This document shows, piece after piece, positions 21,568 through 31,793 of a DNA stretch of 64,000 nucleotides. The translations under genes were made by a program, and so were the position numbers. Position 1 is the stretch's first letter; each line of letters starts with the position of its first letter. Source of the stretch: Ryuthela nishihirai (lineage: Eukaryota > Arthropoda > Arachnida > Araneae > Heptathelidae). Below the pieces are notes generated by a model, which saw nothing but the letters and a program-made list of their open reading frames with translations, made no database searches and was not told the DNA's origin. The stretch spans positions 45,170,135 through 45,234,134 of the forward strand of contig JAWZYU010000010.1 of the NCBI GenBank assembly GCA_038380435.1, read 5' to 3'.

Positions 21568-23483
21568 CAAAGGCGTAGCCATGGGTGGGGGATGGGGGAT
21601 GGAGGGGGAGGCTCCCCCCCAAAGTAACTCGGAGTTGGCAAAATTCGAACCGACTTCATAAAATCTAGGTGAGTTGTGAAAATTTGTAATTTTTTTTTTG
21701 GAAAATTAAGCGGAGTTGTCAAACTCGAGGCAACTTGGCAAATCTAAGGCAGTTTGGAAAATGGAGAGACTGCAAAATTTAGAGCATTTAGCAAAATTCG
21801 AAGCCACTTAGTAAAATACAGGTGAGTTGGCAAAATCTTAGGGAATTGGCAAAATTCGGAGTGACTTGGTAAAATCTTGGGGAGTTGGCAAAATTCGGGG
21901 TGACATGGCAAAATCGTGGGGAGTTGGCAAAATTCAGGTGAGATGTAAAAAATTAGGATTCTTTTCTGTAAAATTATGGCGAGTTGGCAAAACGTCGGGA
22001 GTTGGCAAAATCTAAGAACAGTTGGCAAAATTCGGAATGACTTGGCAAAACCGTGGGGAGTTGGCAAAATTCAAGTGAGATATGAAAATTTGGATTTTTT
22101 TCTGTAAAATTATGGCGAGTTAGCAAAATCTAGGGGCAGATGGCAAAATTCGCAGTGATTTGGCAAAATCGTTCAGAGTTGACAAAATTCAGGTGAGATG
22201 TAAAAATTGCAATCTTTTTTCTGTAAAATTATGGCGTGTTGGCAAAATCGAGGCAACTTCGCAATATCTAGTAGAGTTGGCAAATCTTGGGGGATTTGGC
22301 AAAATTCAGTGACTTTGCAAGAATCAGGTGTGATGTAAAATTGGGATTTTTTTTTGTAAAATTGTGGCGAGATGACAAAATCGAGGAAACTTGGTAAAAT
22401 TTGAATCCATTTAGATTCAAATTTTGCGGGCGATTTGTGAAAATTATGATTGTTTTTGTGAAATTAAGAAGAGTTGACAAAATCAAGAAAATTTGGCAAA
22501 ATCTAGGGAAGTTGGCAAAACTGGAAACCACTTGGTAAAGTACAGGTGAGTTATAAAAATTAGGATTGGTTTTGTGAAATTAAGGAGAGTTGGGAAAACC
22601 AAGAACTCTTGACAAATCTAGGGGAGTTGGCAAAATTCGAAGCCATTTGATAAAATACAGCGAAATTGTGAAAATTGTATCTTTCTTGAGCAATTAAGGA
22701 GAGTTGATAAAATACAAAGTGACTTGGCAAATTCAGAGAAGATGTAAAAATTGCGATTTTTTCTGTAAAATTACGACGAGTTGGCAAAATCTACAGTAGT
22801 TGGCAAAATTCGAATCCACTTGGTAAAATATAGGCGAGTTGTGAAAATTGGAGTTTGTTTTGTGAAATTAAAGGGGTGTTGGACAAATTGAGGAATCTTA
22901 ACAAAATGTAGGACAGTTGGCAAAATTCGAAGTCATTTTGTAAAATATAGGCGAGTTGTCAAAATTGAGATTGGTTTTGTGAAATTAATGAGTGTTGGAC
23001 AAATCTAGGAAACTTAATGTAGGGCAGTTGGCAAAATTCGAATCCACTTGGAAAATACGGGCGAGTTGTGGTAATTGGAATTGGGTTTGTGAAATTCAGG
23101 ATAGTTGACTAGAATTGAGAAAATTTGGCAAAATCTTGGGGAGTTTGAAAAGTTTGAAGTGATTTGGGAAATTTAGGAGAAATGTAAAGATTGGGATTGG
23201 TTTTGTGAAACTAAGGAGAGTTGGCCAAATCAAGGGAAAATTCACACTGACTTGCTACAATTCAGACGAAATGTAAATATTGGAATTATAGCTGTGAAAT
23301 AATAATGGCTAGTTGGCAAAATTGGAAGTCAAATGGCAAAATGCAGGAGAGTTGTGAAAACTGCCACACACACACACGGAGCGAAAAAAAAAATCTAATT
23401 AAGTTTGCTCAGTTGGCAAAATTTGAATTTCGAGTTGGAAATTTTTTTATTTCTCCAAACCATAGTCCTTTGCTACGCCCCTG
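21568..23483. mobile_element. hAT-like non-autonomous element filled with a minisatellite
   Basis: The ends match as inverted repeats: CAAAGGCGTAGCCA on the left and, read inward from the right, CAGGGGCGTAGCAAAGG. Flanking 8-mers GTGGCAAG (21560-21567) and GTAGCAGG (23484-23491) agree at six of eight positions, as expected for an aged hAT duplication. The interior is a degenerate tandem repeat built on AGTTGGCAAAATTCG, alternating with GGTGAGTTGTGAAAATTGG and TTTTTGTGAAATTA blocks. No transposase is encoded. Confidence 0.75.
22396..22425. repeat. Short-loop hairpin in the minisatellite
   Basis: AAAATTTGAATC and its exact reverse complement are separated by six bases. Confidence 0.85.
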
Positions 23484-23491
23484 GTAGCAGG

Positions 23492-24189
23492 TGTTTTCCT
23501 AATGGTGCGCGGATAGTAGTTACGTCCGGGTGACGCTACTGGGAGAGGAAGTTTCCTGCTACCCGTAATTCCTCAGGTACTTGACCTACAGGTCCTGAAT
23601 TTGGTGTGATGCTATCACTTGCGTCTTGCTATCTAGACTTTACAGATCGAGTTCCAAGCTGCGGTTGGTTAGGATTAAAGCGGTCCGAAATATCTGGGGA
23701 TGCTGCCGTCACCTATCTTATATCCGTTCAAAGTTATGAATCAATGGACAGATGCTTACCAGACAACTTTTTAGGGAGGGTTTAATTTTCTGGGGTCGAC
23801 AGCCTTACAGTGCACTAAGTTATGGTGAGATGAAGCTGTAGGCAATGTTTCTATGTCCTAGCTCTGACCTTCCAGGAGGAGTTGCCGAAAAAAATAGACA
23901 GACATACACACAAAAAAACTCTCTATTTTTCATAATCGAAAATACAAGGGCACACATTTTGAGCTTTGTTATTGTTTGCCCATCATCAACTAGTTTATGG
24001 TAACACTTAGCATAATTGCAAAGAGCCTCAATTCCTGTCACAAACAATACTTATGTGATACTTGCATTACACGTAACAGCCAACGCGACATTTTTATAAT
24101 GCGTTAAATGAGAATTGTTATTCAAAAATGTCTTGAACGTTATGAAGGCCAGGGACGCTACATCGTCCAACACCCTTTTGCCAGTCCAT
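23492..24189. other. Unassigned DNA
   Basis: The segment at 23500-23750 is richer in G+C than most of the window but is not open over a useful length in any frame. No repeat family was recognised. Confidence 0.35.
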
Positions 24190-24333
24190 TTCATGTTGTG
24201 TCCTAGACATTTAGCCCGTAGAATACGCCACGAATTTCCAAATTTTTTTCCAGCCGCGAATGTCGTTACCGTTGACGTCAGAATTTTCGCGACGGCCCTT
24301 ATCATTGATGGAATTATTCGCGGCCCCCCGCAG
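24190..24333 (+). promoter_or_regulatory. CpG-rich segment with CRE-like site and strong splice donor
   Basis: CpG dinucleotides cluster here far more densely than in the surroundings. The palindrome TGACGTCA (24273-24280) is the consensus cAMP-response element bound by CREB/ATF proteins. The segment ends at CCCGCAG|GTAAGG (GT at 24334-24335), close to an ideal splice donor on the + strand. A + frame is open from 24115 through the donor and beyond to 24405; it includes VTVDVRIFATALIIDGIIRG, without a family I know. The most economical reading is a promoter plus first exon of a + strand gene, but no downstream exon was found. Confidence 0.3.
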
Positions 24334-24624
24334 GTAAGGGTGACAGATTTCATGAATAGCAAATTTTTACCATATATCCCTTTGCCATTGACGAAAATAA
24401 TTTGAATTGAGAAAAGAATATTCTCAAAACAGAATGTTCCAGGGAATTGTATAGGATGCAGAAGCAGAAAGGTCTGGAAAAGTAAGGGGATTGGAGTGGC
24501 CGATAGAAGAACAGACGGAGAGAGGTAGCTAGGAACGGGATCGTGGATAGCATTTTCGCGTGGCATAATATAGTAAGTGTTACTTTCGCTCTCGCTCTCA
24601 TCGTAACAAACGCAACAGAATGGG

Positions 24625-25038
24625 TTGGGTTGTTTTACCTCTGAGCGGCACTTTTTTGCACACCATGGGCTAAATGGCCAGGTCACATGGACCCCGAAGG
24701 CTCAGAGAAGGTTGGGGGAGGGGACCCACTGGAACAGCTGTTGGGAGACAGATGGTAGCCTCCCGTCAAGGCCATCTAGCGTGTTCTTTAACGTGCACAG
24801 GGTATGGCTCTCCCGCACACGGAACCACGTCTTAACGTACCATCCGACGGACGGCGGCCTTTCCAAGCCCATCGGTGTCCCTTACTGACCGTGGGCAGGG
24901 CGGGAGAGTTTTGCGGAGATAAATCTCAACGCTGACCCAGCTGGGACTCGAACCTGGGAACTACAGATTACGAGCCTGGCGCGCTACCGAGACCTCTCTT
25001 GAGGAGCGGGGGTGGCTGAGCCACCGCCGCTCCCCAAG
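24625..25038 (-). mobile_element. SINE family A with an inverted insertion in its head
   Basis: Near-consensus body, flanked by AGAATGGG (24617-24624 and 25039-25046). The tRNA-like head is interrupted: after GCGCTACCGA there is an extra 27-base stretch that is mostly an inverted copy of the next 22 bases. Confidence 0.9.
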
Positions 25039-25040
25039 AG
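24996..25040. repeat. Inverted duplication within a SINE head
   Basis: 24996-25017 is the reverse complement of 25019-25040 with two mismatches in 22. Other family A copies lack the left arm, so it is a derived insertion in this copy. Confidence 0.85.
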
Positions 25041-25046
25041 AATGGG

Positions 25047-25433
25047 AAATAGAGAGCTGGACAAGGGATTGTGTCGTGATTTAGTTAAAGAAAGAAGGGT
25101 TTATAATATATTAAGTTTAAACCTTAATTTTTACAATGGACGAAGTAGTTTTTTTTATATATTACATATTCAATAACATCCAGCTGTGAAACAGTTTGAG
25201 AAACGCTGGCGTACACGAAAATGTTGCTTAAAGGTTAAGCAAAATTATTTTCATCTCTTATATTAAAGCTTTAGACAACGTAGAAAGTCTAAATTTTTGC
25301 AGTAAGTCGCTATAAACATATACCATTAATTATTTATGGGACATTTACTTTTTATGTTACTCTTAAGAAATCTGCTTTGCAATTCGCATAGTAAATTGGC
25401 TGCATCAATGAATATTTAAGAAGGACGAAGTCT
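25047..25433. other. AT-rich DNA, nothing recognised
   Basis: No coding, tRNA-like or terminal-repeat signal seen. Confidence 0.4.
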
Positions 25434-25692
25434 GCATGGAAGCCGTTGAGGCTATGCAGTTGAAGCATTGACTGTTGTCATCAATAACCGGTTGATTTCG
25501 CTATCAATCACTAAAGGGATAAACCAATGCTTTCGATCATTGATTGATTGAAAAGTAACTGATCAGCTAATGACTTAAAAGGAATGCCGATGCGTCTCAG
25601 TTTTCAAGAAATCGATGGCTCAATCAACCAATGACTTATGAGAACAGTCGATGCTTCAACTGCGCAATCTCAATATTTCTTTTGCTTCCATG
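25434..25692. mobile_element. Foldback MITE-like element
   Basis: The outer ends are CATGGAAGC and its reverse complement. Inside them GCAGTTGAAGCATTGACTGT (about 25456) pairs with a near-perfect inverted copy at about 25640-25663. Further imperfect pairing continues toward the centre. No target duplication could be defined. Confidence 0.6.
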
Positions 25693-26008
25693 TAATAAAA
25701 ATATTTTTCACCATTGATTTATAAAAAATAAAAATAATAGATTTTATCCTTTATTGATTCAAGTGCCGTCATGAGGAACAGTAACTTTTTAATTTATCAA
25801 AAGATGGCGCTACAAGGCAAACAACTTCGGGAACACGTATAACCCAATATTGGCTTATGCTGCAAGAAACTTCTATGTATGAAGGTAGATAGTTGAATGT
25901 GACCCGTAGAAAACTTGCAATAATTTGGGATTAATACTCAGGGTTAAAAATACAGAAATAATCGAAGAATCAAGATTATTCACATTTTTAAATATTATTG
26001 TTTTCCCA

Positions 26009-26218
26009 AGCCGTCCCGTGGCCGAGTGGTTAGCGCGCTTGGCTACTGATCTACGGGATTGGGTTCGAGCACTGGGTAAGGCATGGATGTTCGTGTTGTT
26101 TTCTGCTGAGGTCCTGCCATCCTCTCAGATCTTCTACTGTGGCATATAAACTGACAGGCTCCTGTAAGACCTCCGTGGCAAGCAGCTGCTTGAGGGGGTA
26201 TTTATGTTTTATTTTATA
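26009..26218 (+). mobile_element. SINE family B, full length
   Basis: The head CCGTCCCGTGGCCGAGTGG has a class-II (Ser/Leu-type) A box, and the B box is GGGTTCGAGC. The body ends GGCAAGCAGCTGCTTGAGGG and the tail is TATTTATGTTTTATTTTATA. A 9-bp duplication GTTTTCCCA flanks it (26000-26008, 26219-26227). Confidence 0.9.
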
Positions 26219-26227
26219 GTTTTCCCA

Positions 26228-26689
26228 TTATTTAATTCTAAAATTAAGTTTAGAAATTTGATCCGTCCAAAGGATAAAAAGTACTACGACTAATTTGCTA
26301 ACTTTTCTTTCCTTACTTTCAGTGGTGCGAGAGACTTTTGACTGTTTTTAAATGTCGTCCAGATGGGGAAAAACATTATTTTTTCTTCCCTACGATACTT
26401 AATAAAAATTTATTATGACCTTCACTGCTGAGGGAAGGTGAGGACCCCCCTCCCGATGCCAAAGAACGGCGTCTAAAAATTAAACGTTCTTGGTTTATCT
26501 TCAAACATCATCAAATAGCGTTTTTAAGAGTTTAATTAAGAGTCAATAATTCTTCATATAACATTAATACAAAGTTGTTTTTAGCAATAAAACGAATATA
26601 TTGTACATGAATATTTTATTCGCAACGCAATATATATCACAAGATGTTTAAATACAACTTGATTGCGCAACAATTGAATAAGAGTAGGG
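26228..26689. other. Unassigned DNA
   Basis: No recognisable feature. Confidence 0.4.
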
Positions 26690-28160
26690 TTACCAGATGC
26701 CAGTGTTCTAAAAGGAGGAGAGAAAAGGTAGAAATAAAGGACAATGGAAAATAGAATAGGTAGAAATAGAGGACAAAGGAAGGAGGACATAATAGGAAGA
26801 AATAGAGGACAAAAATAAAATAAGTTTTTCTTACCGAGTTTTATTTCAAGTATCGACAAATAGTTTAGTCAGAAAGTGCATAATTCTAGTACATTTCAAA
26901 ATATATGACGCGCCGATTTTTATTCATAATTTGATAAGCATTTAAGGATTGTTTGACCTTAATTGGCACAATTATTAGTAACTATCTGATGTTACAGGAA
27001 GCAAACTTTGTGTGCTTCTATTATTTATAACAGATAGAGAGCAGAAGAGATAGTGGTCAGCAGTGACTTCTGTCTTGCTACGTTATGCTCTTGTATGAGA
27101 AGATCTGTACAAACTACGAGTAGTTTCTTAAATTCTTCGCTCTTTTTACGCTGCAAACAAAAAAAAAATTGAACTGCTGTGAACTTTCATAGCTTCAACT
27201 ATCGGTGGACGGAAGCAAAATTTCATGCAATTTTCTGAAGCGCGTCCTTTTTTCAATCTGGCATCTACACTATATTGCAGCTAGTGTCCGGACACTTTCA
27301 GTTAAGTGAACAAATAGACAGATTCAAATCTATCCAATTTTGAAAATAAGCGTTTTACGGAAAAAAGTCACAAGACATAAATTGAAGATCTCGGTCAGAG
27401 CTCTCTAAATCTCTATTTTCTATAATATTAATCTAATATTTAAAGAGTTATGGAAGCTGAAACATTTAAGTGAAACTTTTGCTAGTTTTGAAAATTTACT
27501 TCAGAAAGTTAAATCACAACACTTATAACAAGTTGTTCGCAATATAAATGCGATATTTGAATTTTGTGTAAGGCTTTTTGAAGTTTTCATCAGTTTTGGG
27601 TGGGGGAAACGTTTTGGAAGTGTGGTGTGTGATAACATCTGTTGTTAAATATTATAGCTTCCATAACTCTTTAAATATTAGATTAATATTATAGAAAATA
27701 TAGATTTAGAGAGATCTGACCGAGATCTTCAATTTATGTCTAGTGCCTTTTTTCCGTAAAAAGCTGCTTATTTTCAAACTTAGATAGATTTGAATGTGGC
27801 TATTCGTTCACTTAACATGAAAGTATCGGACACTTTTTTGCAATATAGTGTAAATTTCACATATTAAGATTACAGAAAATTGTAACTTTTACAATAAGAG
27901 AATTAATTTAGCATTTACGATTTGCATTCACAGTACGAATTTCACAGTACAGATTTAGCATTTACGATTTGCATTCACAGTCATGGGTTCAAGAAATTTA
28001 AAAAAGAAAATGCAGAAAAAATGAGTGCCTTAATTTTAATTTAAAACTTGTTTTGAGTATATACAAAAAGGACATTTCATGCTCTTTCAAAACTCCGGGA
28101 GGACATGAGATAAAAAAAGGAGGACATATCTTCGTTTTGGATTACATATGGCAAACATAG
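26690..28160. mobile_element. Unclassified transposon remnant with nested MITE
   Basis: The left part (TAGGGTTACCAGATGCC, then repeated AGGACAAAGGA-type units) and the right part (GGAGGACATATC..CATATGGCAAACATAGGG) are roughly inverted at the extremes. GTGGTCAGCAGTGACTTCTG and following sequence at about 27050-27135 recur in diverged form at 58750-58845. A small tandem duplication (TTAGCATTTACGATTTGCAT) lies near 27910-27985. The foldback element at 27268-27850 is inserted within it. Ends are tentative. Confidence 0.4.
27268..27850. mobile_element. Long foldback MITE with TA duplication
   Basis: The ends CACTATATTGCA and TGCAATATAGTG are perfect inverted repeats flanked by TA (27266-27267, 27851-27852). 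Inverted homology continues for over 180 bp per arm, including GACACTTTCAGTTAAGTGAA, GATCTCGGTCAGA and AATATTAATCTAATATTTAA, leaving a unique centre around 27480-27640. No transposase is encoded; a mariner-type source is inferred from the TA target. Confidence 0.9.
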
Positions 28161-28169
28161 GGTTTTGTG

Positions 28170-29110
28170 TAATGGCCGTCCCGTGTCCACGTGGTTACGG
28201 GATGTTGCTCTACTGATCAATGGGACCTAGGTTCCAGTCCCATGGCCGAATTGTTACTGTGTTGTCTACTGGGTCCTCTCCCATGGACGAATTGTTAGCG
28301 TGCTTTTCTACTGATCAAAGGGGGCCTGGATTCCTCTCCCATGGACGAGTTGTTAGCGTGCTTGTCTACTGATCAAATGGGGGCCTGGATTCCTCTCCCA
28401 TGGACGAGTTGTTAGCGTGCTTGTCTACTGATCGAAAGGGGGGTGGGCTGGATTCCTCTCCCATGGACGAGTTGTTAGCGTGCTTGTCTACTGATCAAAG
28501 GGGGGCCTGGATTCCTCTCCCATGGACGAGTTGTTAGCGTTCTTGTCTACTGATCAAATGGGGGGCCTGGATTCCTCTCCCATGGACGAGTTGTTAGCGT
28601 GCTTGTCTGCTGATCAGGGGGGTGCTGGATTCCTCTCCCATGGACGAGTTGTTAGCGTGCTTTTCTACTGATCAAAGGGGCCTGGATTCCTCTCCCATGG
28701 ACGAGTTGTTAGCGTGCTTGTCTACTGATCAAATGGGGGCCTGGATTCCTCTCCCATGGACGAGTTGTTAGCGTGCTTGTCTACTGATCGAAAGGGGGGT
28801 GGGCTGGATTCCTCTCCCATGGACGAGTTGTTAGCGTCTTGTCTACTGATCGAAAGGGGGGTGGGCTGGATTCCTATCCCATGGACGAGTTGTTAGCGTG
28901 CTTGTCTACTGATCAAATGGGGGGCCTGGATTTCTCTCCCACGGACGAGTTGTTAGCATGTTTGTCTACTGATCGGGGGGGGGGGGGGCTGGATTCCTCT
29001 CCCATGGACGAGTTGTTAGCGTGCTTGTCTGTTGATCAAGGGGGGGGGGGGCTGGATTCCTTTCCCATGGACGAGTTATTAGCGTGCTTGTCTACTGATC
29101 AAAGGGAGAA
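28170..29110 (+). repeat. Tandem array of a SINE-B tRNA-like domain, about 15 units
   Basis: Units of about 58-64 bp read CCCATGGACGAGTTGTTAGC, then GTGCTTGTCTACTGATC, a G-run of variable length, and GGATTCCTCTCC. This matches the SINE family B head from the start of its tRNA-like part to the B box. The first unit (GCCGTCCCGTGTCCACGTGG at 28177) is closest to the SINE; later units share derived changes. Units 2-4 and 8-10 repeat the same order of variants, so blocks have been duplicated as higher-order repeats. G-runs vary from about 4 to 13. A frame open at 28839-29150 is a by-product of unit lengths divisible by three. Confidence 0.9.
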
Positions 29111-29115
29111 GTTTA

Positions 29116-29383
29116 CAGTCGCTCAAAAAATATCCGAACATTATGGTTGATTACAAAATTCAGGAAAAATATATGGCAACGATTTGTTTTTTACAAATTA
29201 GCGATCTGGCAACATTCGTGTACAGTACACAAAGGTTGTCAAATCACTAATTCCTTAATTAACCAACCTTCGTGTACTGTACACAAAGGTTGCCAGATCA
29301 TTGATTTGTAAAAAAAATCGTTGTCAGATATTTTTTCCTGAATTCTGTAATCAACCATAGTGTTCGTATATTTTGAGCGACTG
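29116..29383. mobile_element. Foldback MITE M1, longer relative with doubled centre
   Basis: Same termini as 10472-10684 (CAGTCGCTCAAAAAA) and the same TA flanks (29114-29115, 29384-29385). The central hairpin is present twice: GTGTACAGTACACAAAGGTT is followed by a second GTGTACTGTACACAAAGGTT, adding about 55 bp. It directly abuts the tandem array. Confidence 0.9.
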
Positions 29384-29538
29384 TACAACAGTACTTCTAA
29401 GTGTGTGAGGAGTTTATTAACATCAGTTATAAGGGTGTGAAAAGTTCACAACAATGCTTACAAGTGTACGAGAAGTTTGCAACAATACTTGCGAGGTGCA
29501 ACGGACAAAGAGTTGAAGCTTATAGCATTGTCTACTAG

Positions 29539-29840
29539 CAGGGACGGAATCTAGGGTGGTAGGGAGGCAAGGGGGCCCTCTCTTTCAAAACGCTAGTAAG
29601 GCAATAGAGGCAAAACGTATTAACCTTATTTTTATTTCACGCATTTTCAAGAATGGTTTTAAAGACCTGTAAAACGGAGGAGGAAATATTATATTACATT
29701 TTAAATCCAGTCTCTTCCCCCACCTTTATATTTTTCGCACTCGATTGTGTTTCTTGCCCCCCCCCCCAATTTTATATTTTTCAGACTCGATTGTGTTTCT
29801 TGCCCCCCACCCCTTCGATTTCTTTATAGATCGAGGCCTG
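29539..29840. mobile_element. Possible small hAT-like element
   Basis: The left end CAGGGACGGAATCTAGGG is a common hAT-like terminus and the right end, read inward, starts CAGGCCTCGATCTATA. The inverted match is weak and the flanking 8-mers agree poorly. Inside, ACTCGATTGTGTTTCTTGCC occurs twice about 60 bp apart. Confidence 0.35.
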
Positions 29841-30537
29841 CTTAGTAATGTATACTAAAAAGGCGAAGAAGTTTATAACATTTTTTTATGAGTTTCAACA
29901 GAGAAATGGATGTGATTTGAAAAAGTGGTTATGACAGAAAATGATAATGGTAACTGACAATGAGGGAGAGTGATGTTACCGATATCTGACAAGACGTTTC
30001 CTCTAAATTCATTTAAATGTCGTTTGAAGAGCTATTGCCATCATACTCATCTTTATTAATCAGGTAAAAAACTTTCTTAAATTACAATTTAGGAAAAAGA
30101 AGTGTTTCTTTTCCTATGAAATTCATGGCTTACGAGGACCTTAACATTAATTACAAGCTAAATGGTTAGATTACTAAATAAAGCTCTTTATTGATCTCGA
30201 TTTAATTTCTCTCTATGATGCTTTCATTATGCATGATCAGTTTTTATAACCTTTGTATAACCTTCAGGAGTCCAACCGAGTCACCTTGCCACTGTATCTA
30301 GCATCATAGTGCTCGACCAATCGATTCTAGACTTAGATAATTTTCATGTACCCTTGACCTTTGTTTTTCCCCTTTTCACAGTGTTCACTGAGGCGTTACT
30401 TCTATTTGCCTTTCATGTTTACCGAGACAGCTGAGAATGTAGTATCTGTTATGAGTCGAGCTTTTTAAAAACTAAATATAACTTCATTCGTTCTTTGAAT
30501 TAAATTGTTGATTCTGCAATTTTACACAAACATCTAT
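29841..30537. other. Unassigned DNA
   Basis: No coding or repeat feature recognised. Confidence 0.4.
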
Positions 30538-30660
30538 TTTACCTTTGAGCAATACACTTTTGCGCGCAATGGGCTAAATGGCCAGGTTATAAGGACCACA
30601 AGGGTTCCGATAAGTTTGGAGAAGCCAACCCACTTATCAACTGTTAGGAGAGCGAGGACC
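30538..30660 (-). mobile_element. SINE family A, 3' fragment
   Basis: The 3' part is recognisable (ATGGGCTAAATGGCCAGGTT). Homology ends near 30660. Confidence 0.7.
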
Positions 30661-31445
30661 TAATGGGAGGTATAACTACATGGCTTTATATTCCAATCTC
30701 TAGAGAGTAATTTGATAAGAAATGAATAAGGATGCCATAGGATTATTGTAAACATCGTAAAGTCAGATGATGGAGCAGTTTCGTTTGTCTCACAAATAAG
30801 ATAAAATATAGTAATTCTGAAGTGAAATATCAGTAGATTAAAAACATATTTCTCTAATTGTTTAGAAAAAGGGTAAGTAGCAGCATTTTCCATTAAAAAA
30901 CTATTATTACAATCGATAATTTCTATTTCATAACATAAATAAATTTTTTCTAAAACACTTTTTTTTTTGTCTTTTCAGTTTACTGTAATTGCCTAACTTG
31001 CATCATCGGAGGTCATTAATACGTATTATTTTTTGAATTAATCGTATTTTTTAATCTATTCCATTTTATCAGCGTAGGATTATATATTTGAACAATCAAA
31101 TTGTTTCTTATGAAACAATTAACTATTTATATTCCATTGAAAAGAACCTGTGAGTAAGACAAGAGCTCAAGAAAAAGATAACAAACAACACAAGAAAATA
31201 TCGATTCTCTTGGGATTTTTGAGATTTTTTTTTTCTGGGATTTCGGGATTTTCTGGGATTCAAACCCAACTCCCTTTACTCCGCAGCAAAGCACAGGTAC
31301 TTAAAATGAATACTTTTCTATGATTGTGTACGATCTTATAAGTGTATGAGAAATTTACAACAGTTATAATGTGCGAGAAGTTTACAACAATGGTTATCAG
31401 TGTATGACAAATTTATAACAGTGCTTATAATGTCCGAGAAGTATA
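30661..31445. other. AT-rich DNA, nothing recognised
   Basis: A B-box-like GGGTTTGAATCCC (minus strand) near 31256 is isolated. Repeats of CAGTGCTTATAA/TGTGCGAGAAGTTTACAAC type link 31330-31450 to 29400-29510. Confidence 0.35.
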
Positions 31446-31793
31446 TAAAACTCCCTATTCTGCCCACGGTCAATAGGGACACCAATAGCTTGGAAAGGTC
31501 ACCGTCCACCGGATGGAACGTTAAGCCCTGTCCCGTGTGCGGGACAGGGCTTAACGTTCCATCCGGTGGACATTAAAGAATACGCATCCATCCTTTGCAC
31601 ATTAATGAATCCATCCTTTGCACATTAAGGAACACGCTGGATGGTCATGTGGAAGGCTACTCTCTGTCTCCAAATAGCTGTTCCAGTGGGTCCCCTCCTC
31701 CAACCTTCTCTGAGCTTTCGGGGTCCTTGTGACCCGGCCAGTTAGCCCATTGTGTGCAAAAAAAGTGCCGCTCAGAGGTAAAACAACTCAACT
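31446..31793 (+). mobile_element. SINE family A lacking its head, with inverted duplication
   Basis: Starts in the middle of the body (CTGCCCACGGTCAATAGGG) and runs to the family 3' end (GTAAAACAACTCAAC). A 32-base segment is followed by its exact inverted copy, and a short stretch (CATCCTTTGCACATTAA) is duplicated downstream. Confidence 0.85.
31504..31571. repeat. Perfect hairpin, 32-bp arms, 4-base loop
   Basis: 31504-31535 (starts GTCCACCGGATGG) and 31540-31571 are exact reverse complements around TGTG. Other family A copies have GAGAGCCATACCCTGTGCAC in place of the right arm, so the inverted copy is derived. Confidence 0.95.

Noticed and set aside
21744..22787. Minus-strand frames rich in FCQLPKILP-type repeats
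   Set aside because: They are translations of the TTGGCAAAAT minisatellite, not conserved between units at the protein level.
24051..24686. A 211-residue minus-strand frame
   Set aside because: Its start lies in a SINE and it runs antisense to the CpG-rich segment. No motif was recognised; I favour chance.
28170..29110. CRISPR-like appearance: regular repeats of about 60 bp
   Set aside because: There are no unique spacers; the whole unit repeats. The organism is a eukaryote and no cas genes are present.
28839..29150. A 103-residue frame of repeated MDELLACLSTDQ-type units that looks like a repeat protein
   Set aside because: It is the translation of the tRNA-derived tandem array. Unit lengths happen to be multiples of three here, and G-run changes break the frame elsewhere.
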